Shown here: in pieces, positions 33,626 to 42,073 of the stretch
Layout of the letters: the number at the start of each line of letters is the position of its first letter
Position numbering within the stretch: position 1 is the stretch's first letter
NCBI GenBank assembly: GCA_964428015.1
Contig: CAYRWR010000016.1
Span: forward strand, 8,811 to 72,810
Direction: 5' to 3'
Length of the DNA stretch: 64,000 nt
From: CAYRWR01 sp964428015
Lineage (GTDB): Bacteria > Spirochaetota > Brevinematia > Brevinematales > CAYRWR01
Made by a program: the position numbers and the translations under genes
The notes under the pieces: generated by a model
Database searches by the model: none
What the model was told of the DNA's origin: nothing
What the model saw: only the letters and a program-made list of their open reading frames with translations

Positions 33626-35117
33626 AGTACTTTATCGCTTTACTGTAATCAGAGTATTTAGACATTACATCAAGGGACTTTTTCAATTGATCATCAAATG
33701 TTAGATCAAAAAGTCCGGGTATATCTGATTCATGCTGTTTGAGATATATAAGCCATTTAATAGAGGGCATAGTCACAGCAAAGCCTTTTGATTCCAGACT
33801 TTTCCTGAAGACCTGTACATCACTATCCTGGGGCCTGGGATTAGAGGATAAAAATTCTTTTATAAAGTTAGTCTGCTGAATTTTCAAAAGGGTATTTTGT
33901 TCCTGTTCACTGATCTTTTCATACCAGTTTTTTTCTTCCAGATCGGGTTGTAGTCCAATCTGATCAATCAATCTGCCCGCGGGTGTAAAGTATTTTGCTA
34001 CTGTATACTTGATCAATGACCCGTCTTCAGGAAAGGCGAAAGTCTTTTGCACACTGCCCTTACCGAAGCTTTTCATACCAATCAGCACGCCTCTGTGGGT
34101 ATCCTGCATGGCTCCCGCAAAAATTTCCGAGGCACTGGCACTACCCTGATTAATAAGCACGACTACAGGCATAGATGCGGGCACTATGGTTTTATTCTTA
34201 CTGGCAAAATAATCTGAATTGTTTTCTGATAATCTACCCCGGGTATATACAATTAAGCCCTGGTCCAGGAACTGATCCACACAATTTACCACTACAGAAA
34301 GTGATCCTCCCGGATTATTCCTCAAGTCAATGATAAGTCCTTCCGGCTTTTTTTCCAGAATCTTCTGTATCTGGGTCTGTAATTCGTCTGCGGTTGGCAA
34401 ACTGAATTGAGTGATTTTTATATAACCGTATTCATGATTATTATCTTCAATAATGTCTGATTTCACTGTCTTGATATTTATCTCTTCACGAACCAGAGAA
34501 ACTGAAAAAGGTTCATCTATACCTTTTCGGCTGATTTTAATGTTTACCACACTACCCGGCTTACCTCTTAATTTTGATACAGCTTCATCAGAAGAGATAT
34601 TCCTGGTAGACACACCTTCGATTTCTACGATTTTATCATTAGGCTTGATACCGGCCTTGAAGGCGGGTGTGTCTTCTATGGGAGATACTACGGTAAGCCA
34701 TCCATCGCGTAAATCAATGTAAATCCCCACACCACCGAATTTAGCATTCATATCAATATAAAAATCTTTGGTAGCATCAGGGTCCATAAAGGAAGTATAG
34801 GGGTCGTTTAGACTATTCAGCATGCCTTTTATGGCACCATAAATAAGATTTTTAGATGTGACTTTACTCTTCAGTACATATTCTTTTTTAAGGATAAAGT
34901 AGGCTTTTTGAAGCATGGGGAAATATTTGAAGTGATTTTCATCATCCGGATTGACAGGAGAGTCTCCCAGAGCATTGGTAACATTAGTATCACCATAAAT
35001 AAAATTCCTGCTGTAAAACAACCGGTTCCCGGTGAGTAGACTCAAGCCAAATACAAAAAGCAAAATAAATACTACAAAGACCAGCAGTTTCCGGTTCTGA
35101 TTCATAGACTTCTCCAA
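33609..35117 (-). CDS. ctpA: Carboxy-terminal processing protease (S41, CtpA/Prc)
   Basis: The 502-residue protein has an N-terminal membrane anchor or signal (LLVFVVFILLFVFGLSLL), a PDZ domain (about 130-210; FGGVGIYIDLRDGWLTVVSPIEDTPAFKAGIKPNDKI) and an S41 catalytic domain with the Ser in GSASASEIFAGAMQD and the Lys in SFGKGSVQ. It cleaves periplasmic proteins at their C-termini. The region after residue 400 (ISEQEQNTLLKIQQ) is an extra helical domain. It is the first gene of the operon and has a strong promoter. Confidence 0.95.
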   Translation of the reverse strand: MEKSMNQNRKLLVFVVFILLFVFGLSLLTGNRLFYSRNFIYGDTNVTNALGDSPVNPDDENHFKYFPMLQKAYFILKKEYVLKSKVTSKNLIYGAIKGMLNSLNDPYTSFMDPDATKDFYIDMNAKFGGVGIYIDLRDGWLTVVSPIEDTPAFKAGIKPNDKIVEIEGVSTRNISSDEAVSKLRGKPGSVVNIKISRKGIDEPFSVSLVREEINIKTVKSDIIEDNNHEYGYIKITQFSLPTADELQTQIQKILEKKPEGLIIDLRNNPGGSLSVVVNCVDQFLDQGLIVYTRGRLSENNSDYFASKNKTIVPASMPVVVLINQGSASASEIFAGAMQDTHRGVLIGMKSFGKGSVQKTFAFPEDGSLIKYTVAKYFTPAGRLIDQIGLQPDLEEKNWYEKISEQEQNTLLKIQQTNFIKEFLSSNPRPQDSDVQVFRKSLESKGFAVTMPSIKWLIYLKQHESDIPGLFDLTFDDQLKKSLDVMSKYSDYSKAIKYYEDTK

Positions 35118-35133
35118 TTGTATTGTGAGATAT

Positions 35134-35162
35134 ATTATAGGTCATTAATGCTGAATTGACAA
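35134..35162 (-). promoter_or_regulatory. Sigma70 promoter of the ctpA-deoC-accD-lptB-trxA operon
   Basis: On the minus strand TTGTCA (complement of 35157-35162), a 17-base spacer and TATAAT (complement of 35134-35139) lie about 17 bases upstream of the ctpA start. Confidence 0.75.
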
Positions 35163-35249
35163 TATTTTTAAGCAAAAACTATAGATTTTTAGACAGAAAA
35201 ATATTCGTAATTTAAAATATAATAATCAATTAGCACCTCAGAGGTTGAA

Positions 35250-35990
35250 TTGGAACAATACATTAATTTTTATACAGGGTATCCGGAATGTGTGTCAGGT
35301 ATCACTAAAAATCAAGCAAATATGCCTATGTACAACAGCATGGCTGTCCATACCGTTTCTGACTCACCACAGCTCATTTCTGAAGTGATGGATAACCGTC
35401 AAAAATTATTGCGCTCAACCGGTTTTAGGCAACTCATCACTTTAAATCAGACTCATTCAGACATCATACATAAAATAGATGAAAAAAACATTTCCTCTTT
35501 TAATAATAATACTGTAATCGAAGGGGATGGCTTAATTACTGATATTAAGGGTATATTGCTGGGCATATTGACCGCAGACTGTGTCCCTGTTCTTTATTAT
35601 TGTCCTGACCCGGGTGTAGTGGCCATAGTTCACGCGGGATGGAAGGGTATACATAAAAAAATTCACATCCAGGCTGTTGAACGTCTGGTGGGTAATTATA
35701 ACTGCACTCCCGAATCCATTTTAGTCACAATAGCGCCGCATATCCGGGAATGCTGCTATGAAGTGGGGCCTGAGTTCCTCGACCACTTTCCTGAAAAGTA
35801 TTTTCAGGGGAGAGGTGAAAAATATCTCTTTGATATGACCTCTGTAATTACTGATGATTTAAAAAGTAATAGTGTCTTATCAAAAAACATTTTCTCTTCC
35901 AATGATTGTGTGTTTGAAAACGCCAACTTTTTTTCTTACCGAAGAGGTGATATACATCACAGAAATCTCAGCTTTATCGGAATTAAGTAG
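35250..35990 (+). CDS. pgeF: Laccase-domain protein (peptidoglycan editing factor PgeF/YfiH)
   Basis: The 246-residue protein has the YfiH metal-site pattern: TADCVPVLYY, VHAGWKGIHKK and GPEFLDHF with a late FFSYRRGD-HHR motif. The family was called polyphenol oxidase. E. coli YfiH removes L-Ser wrongly incorporated in the peptidoglycan precursor; other members act on purine nucleosides. The start is TTG at 35250 with AGAGG just upstream. It is divergent from ctpA, with about 130 bases between them. Confidence 0.9.
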   Translation: MEQYINFYTGYPECVSGITKNQANMPMYNSMAVHTVSDSPQLISEVMDNRQKLLRSTGFRQLITLNQTHSDIIHKIDEKNISSFNNNTVIEGDGLITDIKGILLGILTADCVPVLYYCPDPGVVAIVHAGWKGIHKKIHIQAVERLVGNYNCTPESILVTIAPHIRECCYEVGPEFLDHFPEKYFQGRGEKYLFDMTSVITDDLKSNSVLSKNIFSSNDCVFENANFFSYRRGDIHHRNLSFIGIK

Positions 35991-35999
35991 AAATATTCC

Positions 36000-36027
36000 T
36001 TGACATGAGGTATACTTATAATATATT
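36000..36027 (+). promoter_or_regulatory. Sigma70 promoter of the CBM48-like protein gene
   Basis: Consensus TTGACA (36000-36005) and TATATT (36022-36027) are separated by 16 bases and lie 26 bases upstream of the start. Confidence 0.6.
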
Positions 36028-36053
36028 CTAATACAAAAATTTTGGAGGATAAT

Positions 36054-36644
36054 ATGAAGAAAGTATTTTTTATTCTAGCTGTAGTCTTCTTTGGTACCAG
36101 TCTGATGTTTTCCGCTCTGGATTCCAGTTATGTCAGTTATGAACAGAAAGAAGTTAAAGGCAGTACTGTCTATATGCGCTTCCGTCTCAACATACCTTAT
36201 GCTATAAAGTATATTGAAGGACAGGTGACCTGGCTGGAAGGCAAGATCAAGACTGAGACAAGCCCCCGCAAATTGAAATCCTATCAGAAAAGTAAAGGGA
36301 ACTATGATATCATGCTGAGCATCATGAAGAACCCTAAAAATAAAGTGAAAAATATCTATGTTTTCGGTGATTTTAATGCCTGGATGACAGCCGGAAGTGA
36401 TAAACCCAATAAACTTGAACCTACTTCCAAGGATCCTGATACCTGGTATACCAAAACATTAGTTCCTTTTATTGTGACTCAGAAAGGTGAACAACTCCGC
36501 TACAAATTTGTTATTGATTATGGATTCACATTTAAAGCACTGGACGGCACTGATCAGGAATTTGTCTATCTCGAAGATCCCCGCAATAACGACAAATCAC
36601 CTGACGGCTTTGGCGGATATAACAGTTCCTTCACATATAAATAA
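36054..36644 (+). CDS. Exported small protein with a CBM48/AMPK-type glycogen-binding domain
   Basis: I choose ATG 36054, which has GGAGG 6 bases upstream; TTG 36042 is in frame but overlaps that site. A signal peptide (KKVFFILAVVFFGTSLMFSA) ends near residue 21. After a helical stretch (about 45-90) the C-terminal part has VKNIYVFGDFNAWMTAG, then a Lys- and Trp-rich strand pattern, TWYTKTLVPF, RYKFVIDYG. The G-D-F-N-x-W motif is typical of CBM48 and AMPK-beta glycogen-binding domains, which usually sit beside glucan-acting enzymes. Here it stands alone in the periplasm or outside. It may bind a glucan. It is monocistronic with its own promoter and terminator, so probably well expressed. Confidence 0.65.
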   Translation: MKKVFFILAVVFFGTSLMFSALDSSYVSYEQKEVKGSTVYMRFRLNIPYAIKYIEGQVTWLEGKIKTETSPRKLKSYQKSKGNYDIMLSIMKNPKNKVKNIYVFGDFNAWMTAGSDKPNKLEPTSKDPDTWYTKTLVPFIVTQKGEQLRYKFVIDYGFTFKALDGTDQEFVYLEDPRNNDKSPDGFGGYNSSFTYK

Positions 36645-36671
36645 ATTACTATTTTATTTATGATTTAATCG

Positions 36672-36704
36672 AGGCTGACTGCACCTGCAGTCAGCCTTTT
36701 TTTA
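36672..36704 (+). terminator. Intrinsic terminator after the CBM48-like gene
   Basis: AGGCTGACTGCA (36672-36683) pairs with TGCAGTCAGCCT (36686-36697) across a 2-base loop, followed by TTTTTT. The small loop may open by one or two base pairs. Confidence 0.85.
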
Positions 36705-36722
36705 ATAGTTAAAAAGTATTTC

Positions 36723-36751
36723 TTGCCAAATTTCTACTCTTAAGATAGAAT
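36723..36751 (+). promoter_or_regulatory. Sigma70 promoter of the STAS gene
   Basis: TTGCCA (36723-36728), a 17-base spacer and TAGAAT (36746-36751) lie about 30 bases upstream of the start. Confidence 0.65.
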
Positions 36752-36781
36752 AAGATAAATCATGCAACGGAGAGTGTGAGG

Positions 36782-37138
36782 ATGAATTCCATCCGTTTTG
36801 AAGAAAAAAAAGATATGCACATCATACATCCCATTGGTGAAATGACTTTTTTCTTTTTAGAAGAATTAGACACCTATCTCAAGCAGAATATCAATGAAAG
36901 TAAATATAAATATATCTACGATTTATCAGAAGTGAAGTGGATAGACAGTATGGGTTTAGGCCTGATTGCCATGACAGTAAAAATCGCCCTGCTCAATAAT
37001 ACCAGAGTAGCCATAGTAAATCCCAGAGAAAATATCATAGAATTATTGAGGCTTTCTTCACTGTTAGATTTGGTATATATTTTCAAGACTATAAAAGACG
37101 CGGAAGAATTTTTCCAACCTCACACCCATTCCAAATAA
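36782..37138 (+). CDS. STAS-domain protein (anti-anti-sigma-factor type)
   Basis: A single STAS domain fills the protein: HIIHPIGEMTFFFLEELDTYL, YIYDLSEVKWIDSMGLGLIAM and RVAIVNPRENIIELLRLSSL. The Ser in WIDSMGL is in the position phosphorylated by anti-sigma kinases, so it could act in a partner-switch module. A GTG at 36776 is also in frame; ATG 36782 or GTG 36776 both have GGAG upstream. No anti-sigma kinase or PP2C phosphatase lies nearby, so partners are elsewhere. Confidence 0.85.
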   Translation: MNSIRFEEKKDMHIIHPIGEMTFFFLEELDTYLKQNINESKYKYIYDLSEVKWIDSMGLGLIAMTVKIALLNNTRVAIVNPRENIIELLRLSSLLDLVYIFKTIKDAEEFFQPHTHSK

Positions 37139-37140
37139 AT

Positions 37141-38091
37141 TCAGCTCAGCTTTTTGTGCAGGTTGAGTCCTGTATAACATAAATGAAATCCCTGACTTTC
37201 CAGATACAAAATACGTTCCTTTTCTGTACTTTCCAGCCAGAATTCCAGGTAGGAATATTCACCCACACGTATACTAAAATCACGGAGTAATAATTCAAAT
37301 ATTTTTCTATAATCCGTTTTTTTCCTGATCATAATATCTGTAATACGGTATGCGGGAGAATTCAGTTTTAAAGCTTTCATGGAAACATTGTCTGTCTGAT
37401 ATGCCAGTACCCCTAACCCCTCTTTACCGCTTTTATATTCCAGAGCTCCAATACTATTTACAGAAATTTTTTGCAAAAATTTTTCAAATAAATCCTCTCG
37501 CAAAACTGCACTATTAATTATTTTGTCTTTTAATAAAGATACCGGACGGTTGAAATACTCCGCGTATTTTTTTACCTGGGAGGAAGTTACGGCATCAATA
37601 GAATCTTCCAACTGAGTGGTCCTATTCAACTCTTGATATTTCCGGTAAATATGCCATGACATCCTGGTTTGAAACCCATTTTGTTCATAACAATTAATTG
37701 CCGGTATATTGTATATATCTGTACCCACTACAACCGTCTCTACTCCCAGGGACAGCATTACTTCCAGACTGCGGGCTACCAGGTATTTTCCCAACCCTCT
37801 CCCTCTATAAGCGGGATCAACTACTAATAATAGAATATTGGCTATTTTACGATTTGTAATGGTAGATAGAGCTGTATTTATTGAAAATGAAATATACCCA
37901 GCCACATCAGGGTCTTCCAATACCAGAGTCACTGTTTCCGAACGTCCCAGCATCTGACTGGCAAACACAGGCTCGATGCCTGTATCCGGATTATAAAACT
38001 CATTGTCAAAAACGAAAGGGGAATATTCAAAAAGACTGGACATAGCAAGTAAATCAGGAAGATCCGAATTATTATACGCTCTTATTTTCAT
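37141..38091 (-). CDS. GNAT-family acetyltransferase with a C-terminal extension
   Basis: Residues 1-155 form a standard GNAT domain: AGYISFSIN, ANILLLVVDPAYRGRGLGKYLVARSLEVM (acetyl-CoA loop) and YEQNGFQTRMSWHIYRKY. Residues 160-316 (AVTSSQVKKYAEYFNRPVSLL, then YSYLEFWLESTEKERILYLESQGF) look like a second, degenerate GNAT half; a sequence of this kind, R-I-L-Y-L-E-S-Q-G-F, mimics the end of a GNAT fold. Substrate is unknown. It ends 3 bases from the convergent STAS gene, and a terminator separates its start from the ferritin-like gene. Confidence 0.75.
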   Translation of the reverse strand: MKIRAYNNSDLPDLLAMSSLFEYSPFVFDNEFYNPDTGIEPVFASQMLGRSETVTLVLEDPDVAGYISFSINTALSTITNRKIANILLLVVDPAYRGRGLGKYLVARSLEVMLSLGVETVVVGTDIYNIPAINCYEQNGFQTRMSWHIYRKYQELNRTTQLEDSIDAVTSSQVKKYAEYFNRPVSLLKDKIINSAVLREDLFEKFLQKISVNSIGALEYKSGKEGLGVLAYQTDNVSMKALKLNSPAYRITDIMIRKKTDYRKIFELLLRDFSIRVGEYSYLEFWLESTEKERILYLESQGFHLCYTGLNLHKKLS

Positions 38092-38097
38092 ATTTTA

Positions 38098-38132
38098 CCA
38101 AAAAAATCAGACAGCCCAGAGGCTGTCTGATT
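38098..38132 (-). terminator. Intrinsic terminator after the ferritin-like gene
   Basis: AATCAGACAGCC (38105-38116) pairs with GGCTGTCTGATT (38121-38132). On the minus strand it is followed by TTTTTTT (complement of 38098-38104). Confidence 0.9.
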
Positions 38133-38151
38133 AAATATCTCAACATAAAAC

Positions 38152-38643
38152 TTAATATTCATCCAAATGATTGAATTCCGCGTCTTCCAGCCAGGATTCA
38201 GGTCTGCTTACAAAAGAAATGATATTGTCAATCAGAAAAGCATGCTTTTTTTCTTCCTCTGCTAAAAACAGCAACACCTCTTTCTGTTTGGGGTTATTGA
38301 CTTCCCCGGCTTTGGCCTGATAAAAATCACGGCTTTTAATTTCAAAATCTTTGGCTTTCTGATACACATCTACTGCTGTGACGGCTGGTTCCAGTTTCAG
38401 GTTGTTGCTTACAATTTTGGAAAACATGGCTTTAACATCAGGTAAAACTGTGGTAGCAGAAGGTACATCAGTGCGGCCTGCAGCCATATCTGCTATGATT
38501 TTGGCATGTCTGACTTCTTCTTCAGCCAAACGTGTCAGAATATTTTTCATCCCTGTATGGCTGGTTTTGTCGGCGAGATTGCGGTAATACAGCTCTGCTT
38601 CACGCTCAGTATCAATAGCAAACTGGAAAATGTTCTGTTCCAT
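38152..38643 (-). CDS. Ferritin-like diiron protein (rubrerythrin-type domain)
   Basis: The 163-residue protein is a four-helix bundle with the diiron ligands in helix pairs: FAIDTEREAELYYRNLA with EEEVRHAKI, and AKDFEIKSRDFYQAKA with EEEKKHAFL, each providing E...E-x-x-H. The rubredoxin domain of true rubrerythrins is absent. Roles in peroxide reduction or iron handling are usual. It lies 55 bases downstream of galU on the same strand, with its own terminator. A good RBS (GGGAG) precedes the start. Confidence 0.85.
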   Translation of the reverse strand: MEQNIFQFAIDTEREAELYYRNLADKTSHTGMKNILTRLAEEEVRHAKIIADMAAGRTDVPSATTVLPDVKAMFSKIVSNNLKLEPAVTAVDVYQKAKDFEIKSRDFYQAKAGEVNNPKQKEVLLFLAEEEKKHAFLIDNIISFVSRPESWLEDAEFNHLDEY

Positions 38644-38698
38644 TATATTTCTCCCTTTTTTATTTTTATTTTAACATTTCCTGGGGGTTTCTACAAAC

Positions 38699-39547
38699 TT
38701 AAGGTTGGTAATATTCCTTCACAAATTTATCGAGGATTTTTCTGGCATCCTTGTGTTGAAAGGCGTATTGCAGTAAAGACTGGAAATAGGTAGAAGGTTC
38801 ACCGGTATCCAGCATCAGGCCATTCACTTTTTGAGCCATTACTTTACCTTGTGAGGCTAACTGGTTGATGGCATCTATATGAAAAAACTCTCCCTGTTTG
38901 TGGTGTTTGTACTGTTCTTCCAATAGTTCCAGCAATTCCGGGGTAAAAAGGTATCTTCCCACTGAAACCATTTTACTGGGTTCAGTACCTGGCGCGGGTT
39001 TTTCCACGATAGCCTGGACTCCAGTGCCGGCTTTAGTCTCTACCGGAAAAACCACTCCATAACGGCTGACATCTCCTGGTTCTTCCCGGACTGCCAGTAC
39101 GCTTTTACCAGTCTTTTTGTATAATTCAACCATAGATTTAGATAGTCCCGGCTTGGACAGGACAATATCATCAGGATAAGCCACCAGAAAAGGCTGATCT
39201 CCAATTAGCTGTTTGGTCAGAAGTAAAGCGTGCCCCGTGCCTTTCATTTCCTGTTGTCTTAAAAAGACAATTTCCATTTTCCGGGGACGGATGCTGTCCA
39301 GTTGAGTAGTTTTTCCGGCTTTTTCCAGGATAGTCTCCAGTTCGATTTCTCTATCCAGATAGTCGTCCATTACCTTTTTGCGCCGGCTGGTTATCATAAT
39401 CAGCTGACTGACCCCGGCTTCTTCCAGTTCATCTATGATAAAATCTATCAGACATCTGTCATACAGCGGCAGCATTTCCTTGGGTACAGTTTTTGTCATG
39501 GGGAAAAATCGGGTACCATAACCGGCAGCTACGATTACTGCTTTCAT
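38699..39547 (-). CDS. galU: UTP-glucose-1-phosphate uridylyltransferase
   Basis: The 282-residue nucleotidyltransferase has KAVIVAAGYGTRFFPMTKTVPKEMLPL at the start, LVAYPDDIVL, and a C-terminal GLMLDTGEP. This is the GalU pattern. It makes UDP-glucose for glycogen-like polymers, LPS and glycolipids. It lies 10 bases after the kinase gene in an operon with gltX and prfB. Confidence 0.9.
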   Translation of the reverse strand: MKAVIVAAGYGTRFFPMTKTVPKEMLPLYDRCLIDFIIDELEEAGVSQLIMITSRRKKVMDDYLDREIELETILEKAGKTTQLDSIRPRKMEIVFLRQQEMKGTGHALLLTKQLIGDQPFLVAYPDDIVLSKPGLSKSMVELYKKTGKSVLAVREEPGDVSRYGVVFPVETKAGTGVQAIVEKPAPGTEPSKMVSVGRYLFTPELLELLEEQYKHHKQGEFFHIDAINQLASQGKVMAQKVNGLMLDTGEPSTYFQSLLQYAFQHKDARKILDKFVKEYYQP

Positions 39548-39557
39548 ACTGACTCCT

Positions 39558-40958
39558 TCATTGATTTATCTCGATTACAAAACGGGTAAATTCATTTTCA
39601 TGGCTTTCGACCTTGAGCTGACCCTCATGTTCTATACAGATTATATCATAGGCAGTAGATAATCCTAATCCGATGGAAGTCAGAGTCGGTTTAGTAGTGA
39701 AAAATGGATCGAAAATAAGTTCTATATTTTCTTCTTTGATCCCCATTCCATTGTCTTCTATCACTATCTGTACAGAATCTACCAATTGCCGGGTGCTGAT
39801 GCTGACCACCGGTTGAAATGCGGTATCCCGGTTTTTTTTGAGGGTGACAGCAATAAATGCATTTTCCACAATATTTCTCACTGCCCTGTCCAGACTTAAG
39901 GGAGAAGCTATCACTTCTCTGATATCCGGTGCTAAATCATATTTCAATTCAATATTAAAACCGGGGTCTTTGGCTCTCTGGCTGTGAAAGGCTAAATTTA
40001 CAGAATCTTCCAGGAGACGGTTTATATTCACACCTTCAGGTTGAGTTTCCTGACCACGGGTGTGAGCCTGCATCCTTTGGACAATAGCATCCGCTCTTTT
40101 GCCATGTTTTTCGATTAATTCCAGATTCATGACCAGATCGTTGTATATTTCCTGGGCTTCAGTATTAAGACTGCCTTGTTCAGAGACCAGTATTTCTACA
40201 AATTCTTGGAGCATATCTCTGGAAATATGGGAAAAATTATTTACAAAATTCAAGGGGTTCTTTATTTCATGAGCTATACCCGCTGTCAGATTACCCAGTG
40301 AAGCCAGTTTTTCCTGCTGGATTACCTGTTTCTGCATCTCCTTTAAAAGTTCCAGGGTATTTTCCAGTTCCTGATTTTTCTGCTGTAAAGCTTCCTGGGT
40401 CTCGTGCCTTTCCATCTCGGTGGCTACTCTGCTGCTGAAAATCCTGGCCAGGTTATGTATATTTTGAATGGAATTAAGCTGTTCATGGTGCATGATGGCA
40501 AAATGGCCGAAAATTTGTCGTCTGGAATCAAACAGGGGTATACCGATATATATCTTCATTTTTCCCGAAGTTTTAGGGAAATTTTCCAATAATGCTTCAT
40601 CTATACACACATCATTTCTGGTGAGGTAGACCTGCTCGCAGGGTGTACCTTTGACTTCATAGGAATTATTTTCCATGAATTTATGATTTTCCCAGTAGGC
40701 CAGGGTCTGTACCTTGCCCGGGCTGTCCGGCAGGATACGGGTAATAAAGGCTATATCCATGTGAGTGGCATTGACAAAATGGCGTACCATAGTCTGTATA
40801 TAGTCTTTTCCGGTCAAGGTGGCAGTAGCCTGGACTAATTCATCCAGAGCGCGGTCGGTCCATTCTTTTTCTGCCAGTATGGCCAGGGCTAACTTTTTTA
40901 ATTCTTCCGGATCACGCGCATTTTCTACATGAGTGAGAATCATCTGAGTTGATTCCAA
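39558..40958 (-). CDS. Cytoplasmic sensor histidine kinase with a GAF-type domain
   Basis: The 466-residue protein has no membrane segment. Residues 35-190 look like a GAF sensor domain, then a coiled coil (QEALQQKNQELENTLELLKEMQKQVIQQEK), the H-box LTAGIAHEIKNPLNFVNNF with the phospho-acceptor His, and a HATPase domain with NIVENAFIAV, DNGMGI and GLGLSTAYDI. HEIKNPL places it in the NtrB/HisKA_4 subgroup. The start TTG at 40958-40956 follows the prfB stop directly, with AGAGGG upstream. No response regulator is adjacent. It is embedded in a translation/galU operon, which is unusual for a signalling gene. Confidence 0.9.
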   Translation of the reverse strand: MESTQMILTHVENARDPEELKKLALAILAEKEWTDRALDELVQATATLTGKDYIQTMVRHFVNATHMDIAFITRILPDSPGKVQTLAYWENHKFMENNSYEVKGTPCEQVYLTRNDVCIDEALLENFPKTSGKMKIYIGIPLFDSRRQIFGHFAIMHHEQLNSIQNIHNLARIFSSRVATEMERHETQEALQQKNQELENTLELLKEMQKQVIQQEKLASLGNLTAGIAHEIKNPLNFVNNFSHISRDMLQEFVEILVSEQGSLNTEAQEIYNDLVMNLELIEKHGKRADAIVQRMQAHTRGQETQPEGVNINRLLEDSVNLAFHSQRAKDPGFNIELKYDLAPDIREVIASPLSLDRAVRNIVENAFIAVTLKKNRDTAFQPVVSISTRQLVDSVQIVIEDNGMGIKEENIELIFDPFFTTKPTLTSIGLGLSTAYDIICIEHEGQLKVESHENEFTRFVIEINQ

Positions 40959-42063
40959 TTATTTTTCCCTCTGCATATTCTGCTTAAGGTAAGCTACAAT
41001 GAAATCATTAATATCCCCATCCATCACCGCCTGGATATTGCCCTTTTCCACATTGGTACGATGGTCCTTGACCATGGTGTAGGGCTGAAATACATATGAG
41101 CGTATCTGATTGCCCCACTCTATGGATTTGCGGTCCAGGGATTTTTCCGCGGTCTCAGCTCTCTGCTTAGCCTCTTCATATTCATAGAGTTTAGACTTGA
41201 GCATCTTCATAGCCATATCCCGGTTCTGGAATTGGCTCCTTTCATTTTGACAGGAGACGACTATACCAGTGGGAATATGAGTGATGCGTATGGCGGAACT
41301 GGTTTTATTAACGTGCTGGCCCCCTGCTCCGCTGGCTCTGAAGGTATCTATGCGCAGGTCTTTTTCTTCGATGACGATATCGATACTGTCGTCTACTTCG
41401 GGGGATACAGAGATAGCACAAAAAGAAGTCTGCCGTTTATTATTGGCATTATAGGGAGATAACCTAACCAGACGGTGAATCCCATTCTCCGCGGAAAGAT
41501 ACCCGAAAGCATATTTCCCCTTGATAAACAGGGTAGCATCTTTGATACCGGCTTCCTGGGCAGGTTCATAGTTAACAATCTCTACCTGATAACCTTCTCT
41601 TTCCCCCCAGCGCTGGTACAGCCGGAGCAGCATTGAGGCCCAGTCCTGGGATTCTGTACCTCCGGCTCCGGGATGTATGTTTAAAAATGCGTTGCTCTTG
41701 TCATTTTCCCCGCTGAACATCAACTGGATCTCCATGCTATCCAATTGCTGTTCCATACGCTCCAGATCTTTTTCCAGCTGCAGCATCATATCCTGGTCTT
41801 CTTCTGATTCACTCATTTCCGTCATCTCAGTGAGATCTTTCAGCTCTGACTGGTATTTGTTCCAGGATTCGATCTCACGCTGGATGGCGCTGACTTCGGC
41901 GTTCAGTTCAGCGGCTTTTTTATGATCAGACCAGACCGCTTCACTGGAAAGTTCCGCCTGCAGTCTGCTTAATTCTTTTTCCTTGGTATCCAGGTCAAAG
42001 ATACCCCCTATCTTGTTCCAGCCGGGACAATAATTCCTGGAATTTTTCTAATAAAGCTCCCAT
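40959..42063 (-). CDS. prfB: Peptide chain release factor 2, with programmed +1 frameshift
   Basis: Translation begins at ATG 42063, 11 bases from the gltX stop on the other side. The first 22 codons (MGALLEKFQELLSRLEQDRGYL) end in CTT-TGA. The +1 shift at 41997 then opens the long frame DLDTKEKELSRLQAELSSE and onward. The full protein is about 367 residues. The stop-codon and peptidyl-tRNA hydrolysis motifs are RASGAGGQHVNKTSSAIR, and the rest fits RF2. RF2 regulates itself: low RF2 leaves TGA unread long enough for the shift. Reading only the long frame from an internal start would miss about 78 N-terminal residues. Confidence 0.95.
41994..42009 (-). promoter_or_regulatory. prfB programmed frameshift site
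   Basis: On the minus strand AGGGGG (complement of 42004-42009) acts as an internal Shine-Dalgarno element, then TAT CTT TGA C. The bases AGG GGG TAT CTT TGA C match the E. coli site. The TGA stop is the complement of 41995-41997. Confidence 0.95.
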
Positions 42064-42073
42064 ACTTGGTCTC

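Noticed and set aside
40959..41825. RF2 as a 288-residue protein
   Set aside because: The frameshift site and upstream frame give the normal length of about 367 residues.
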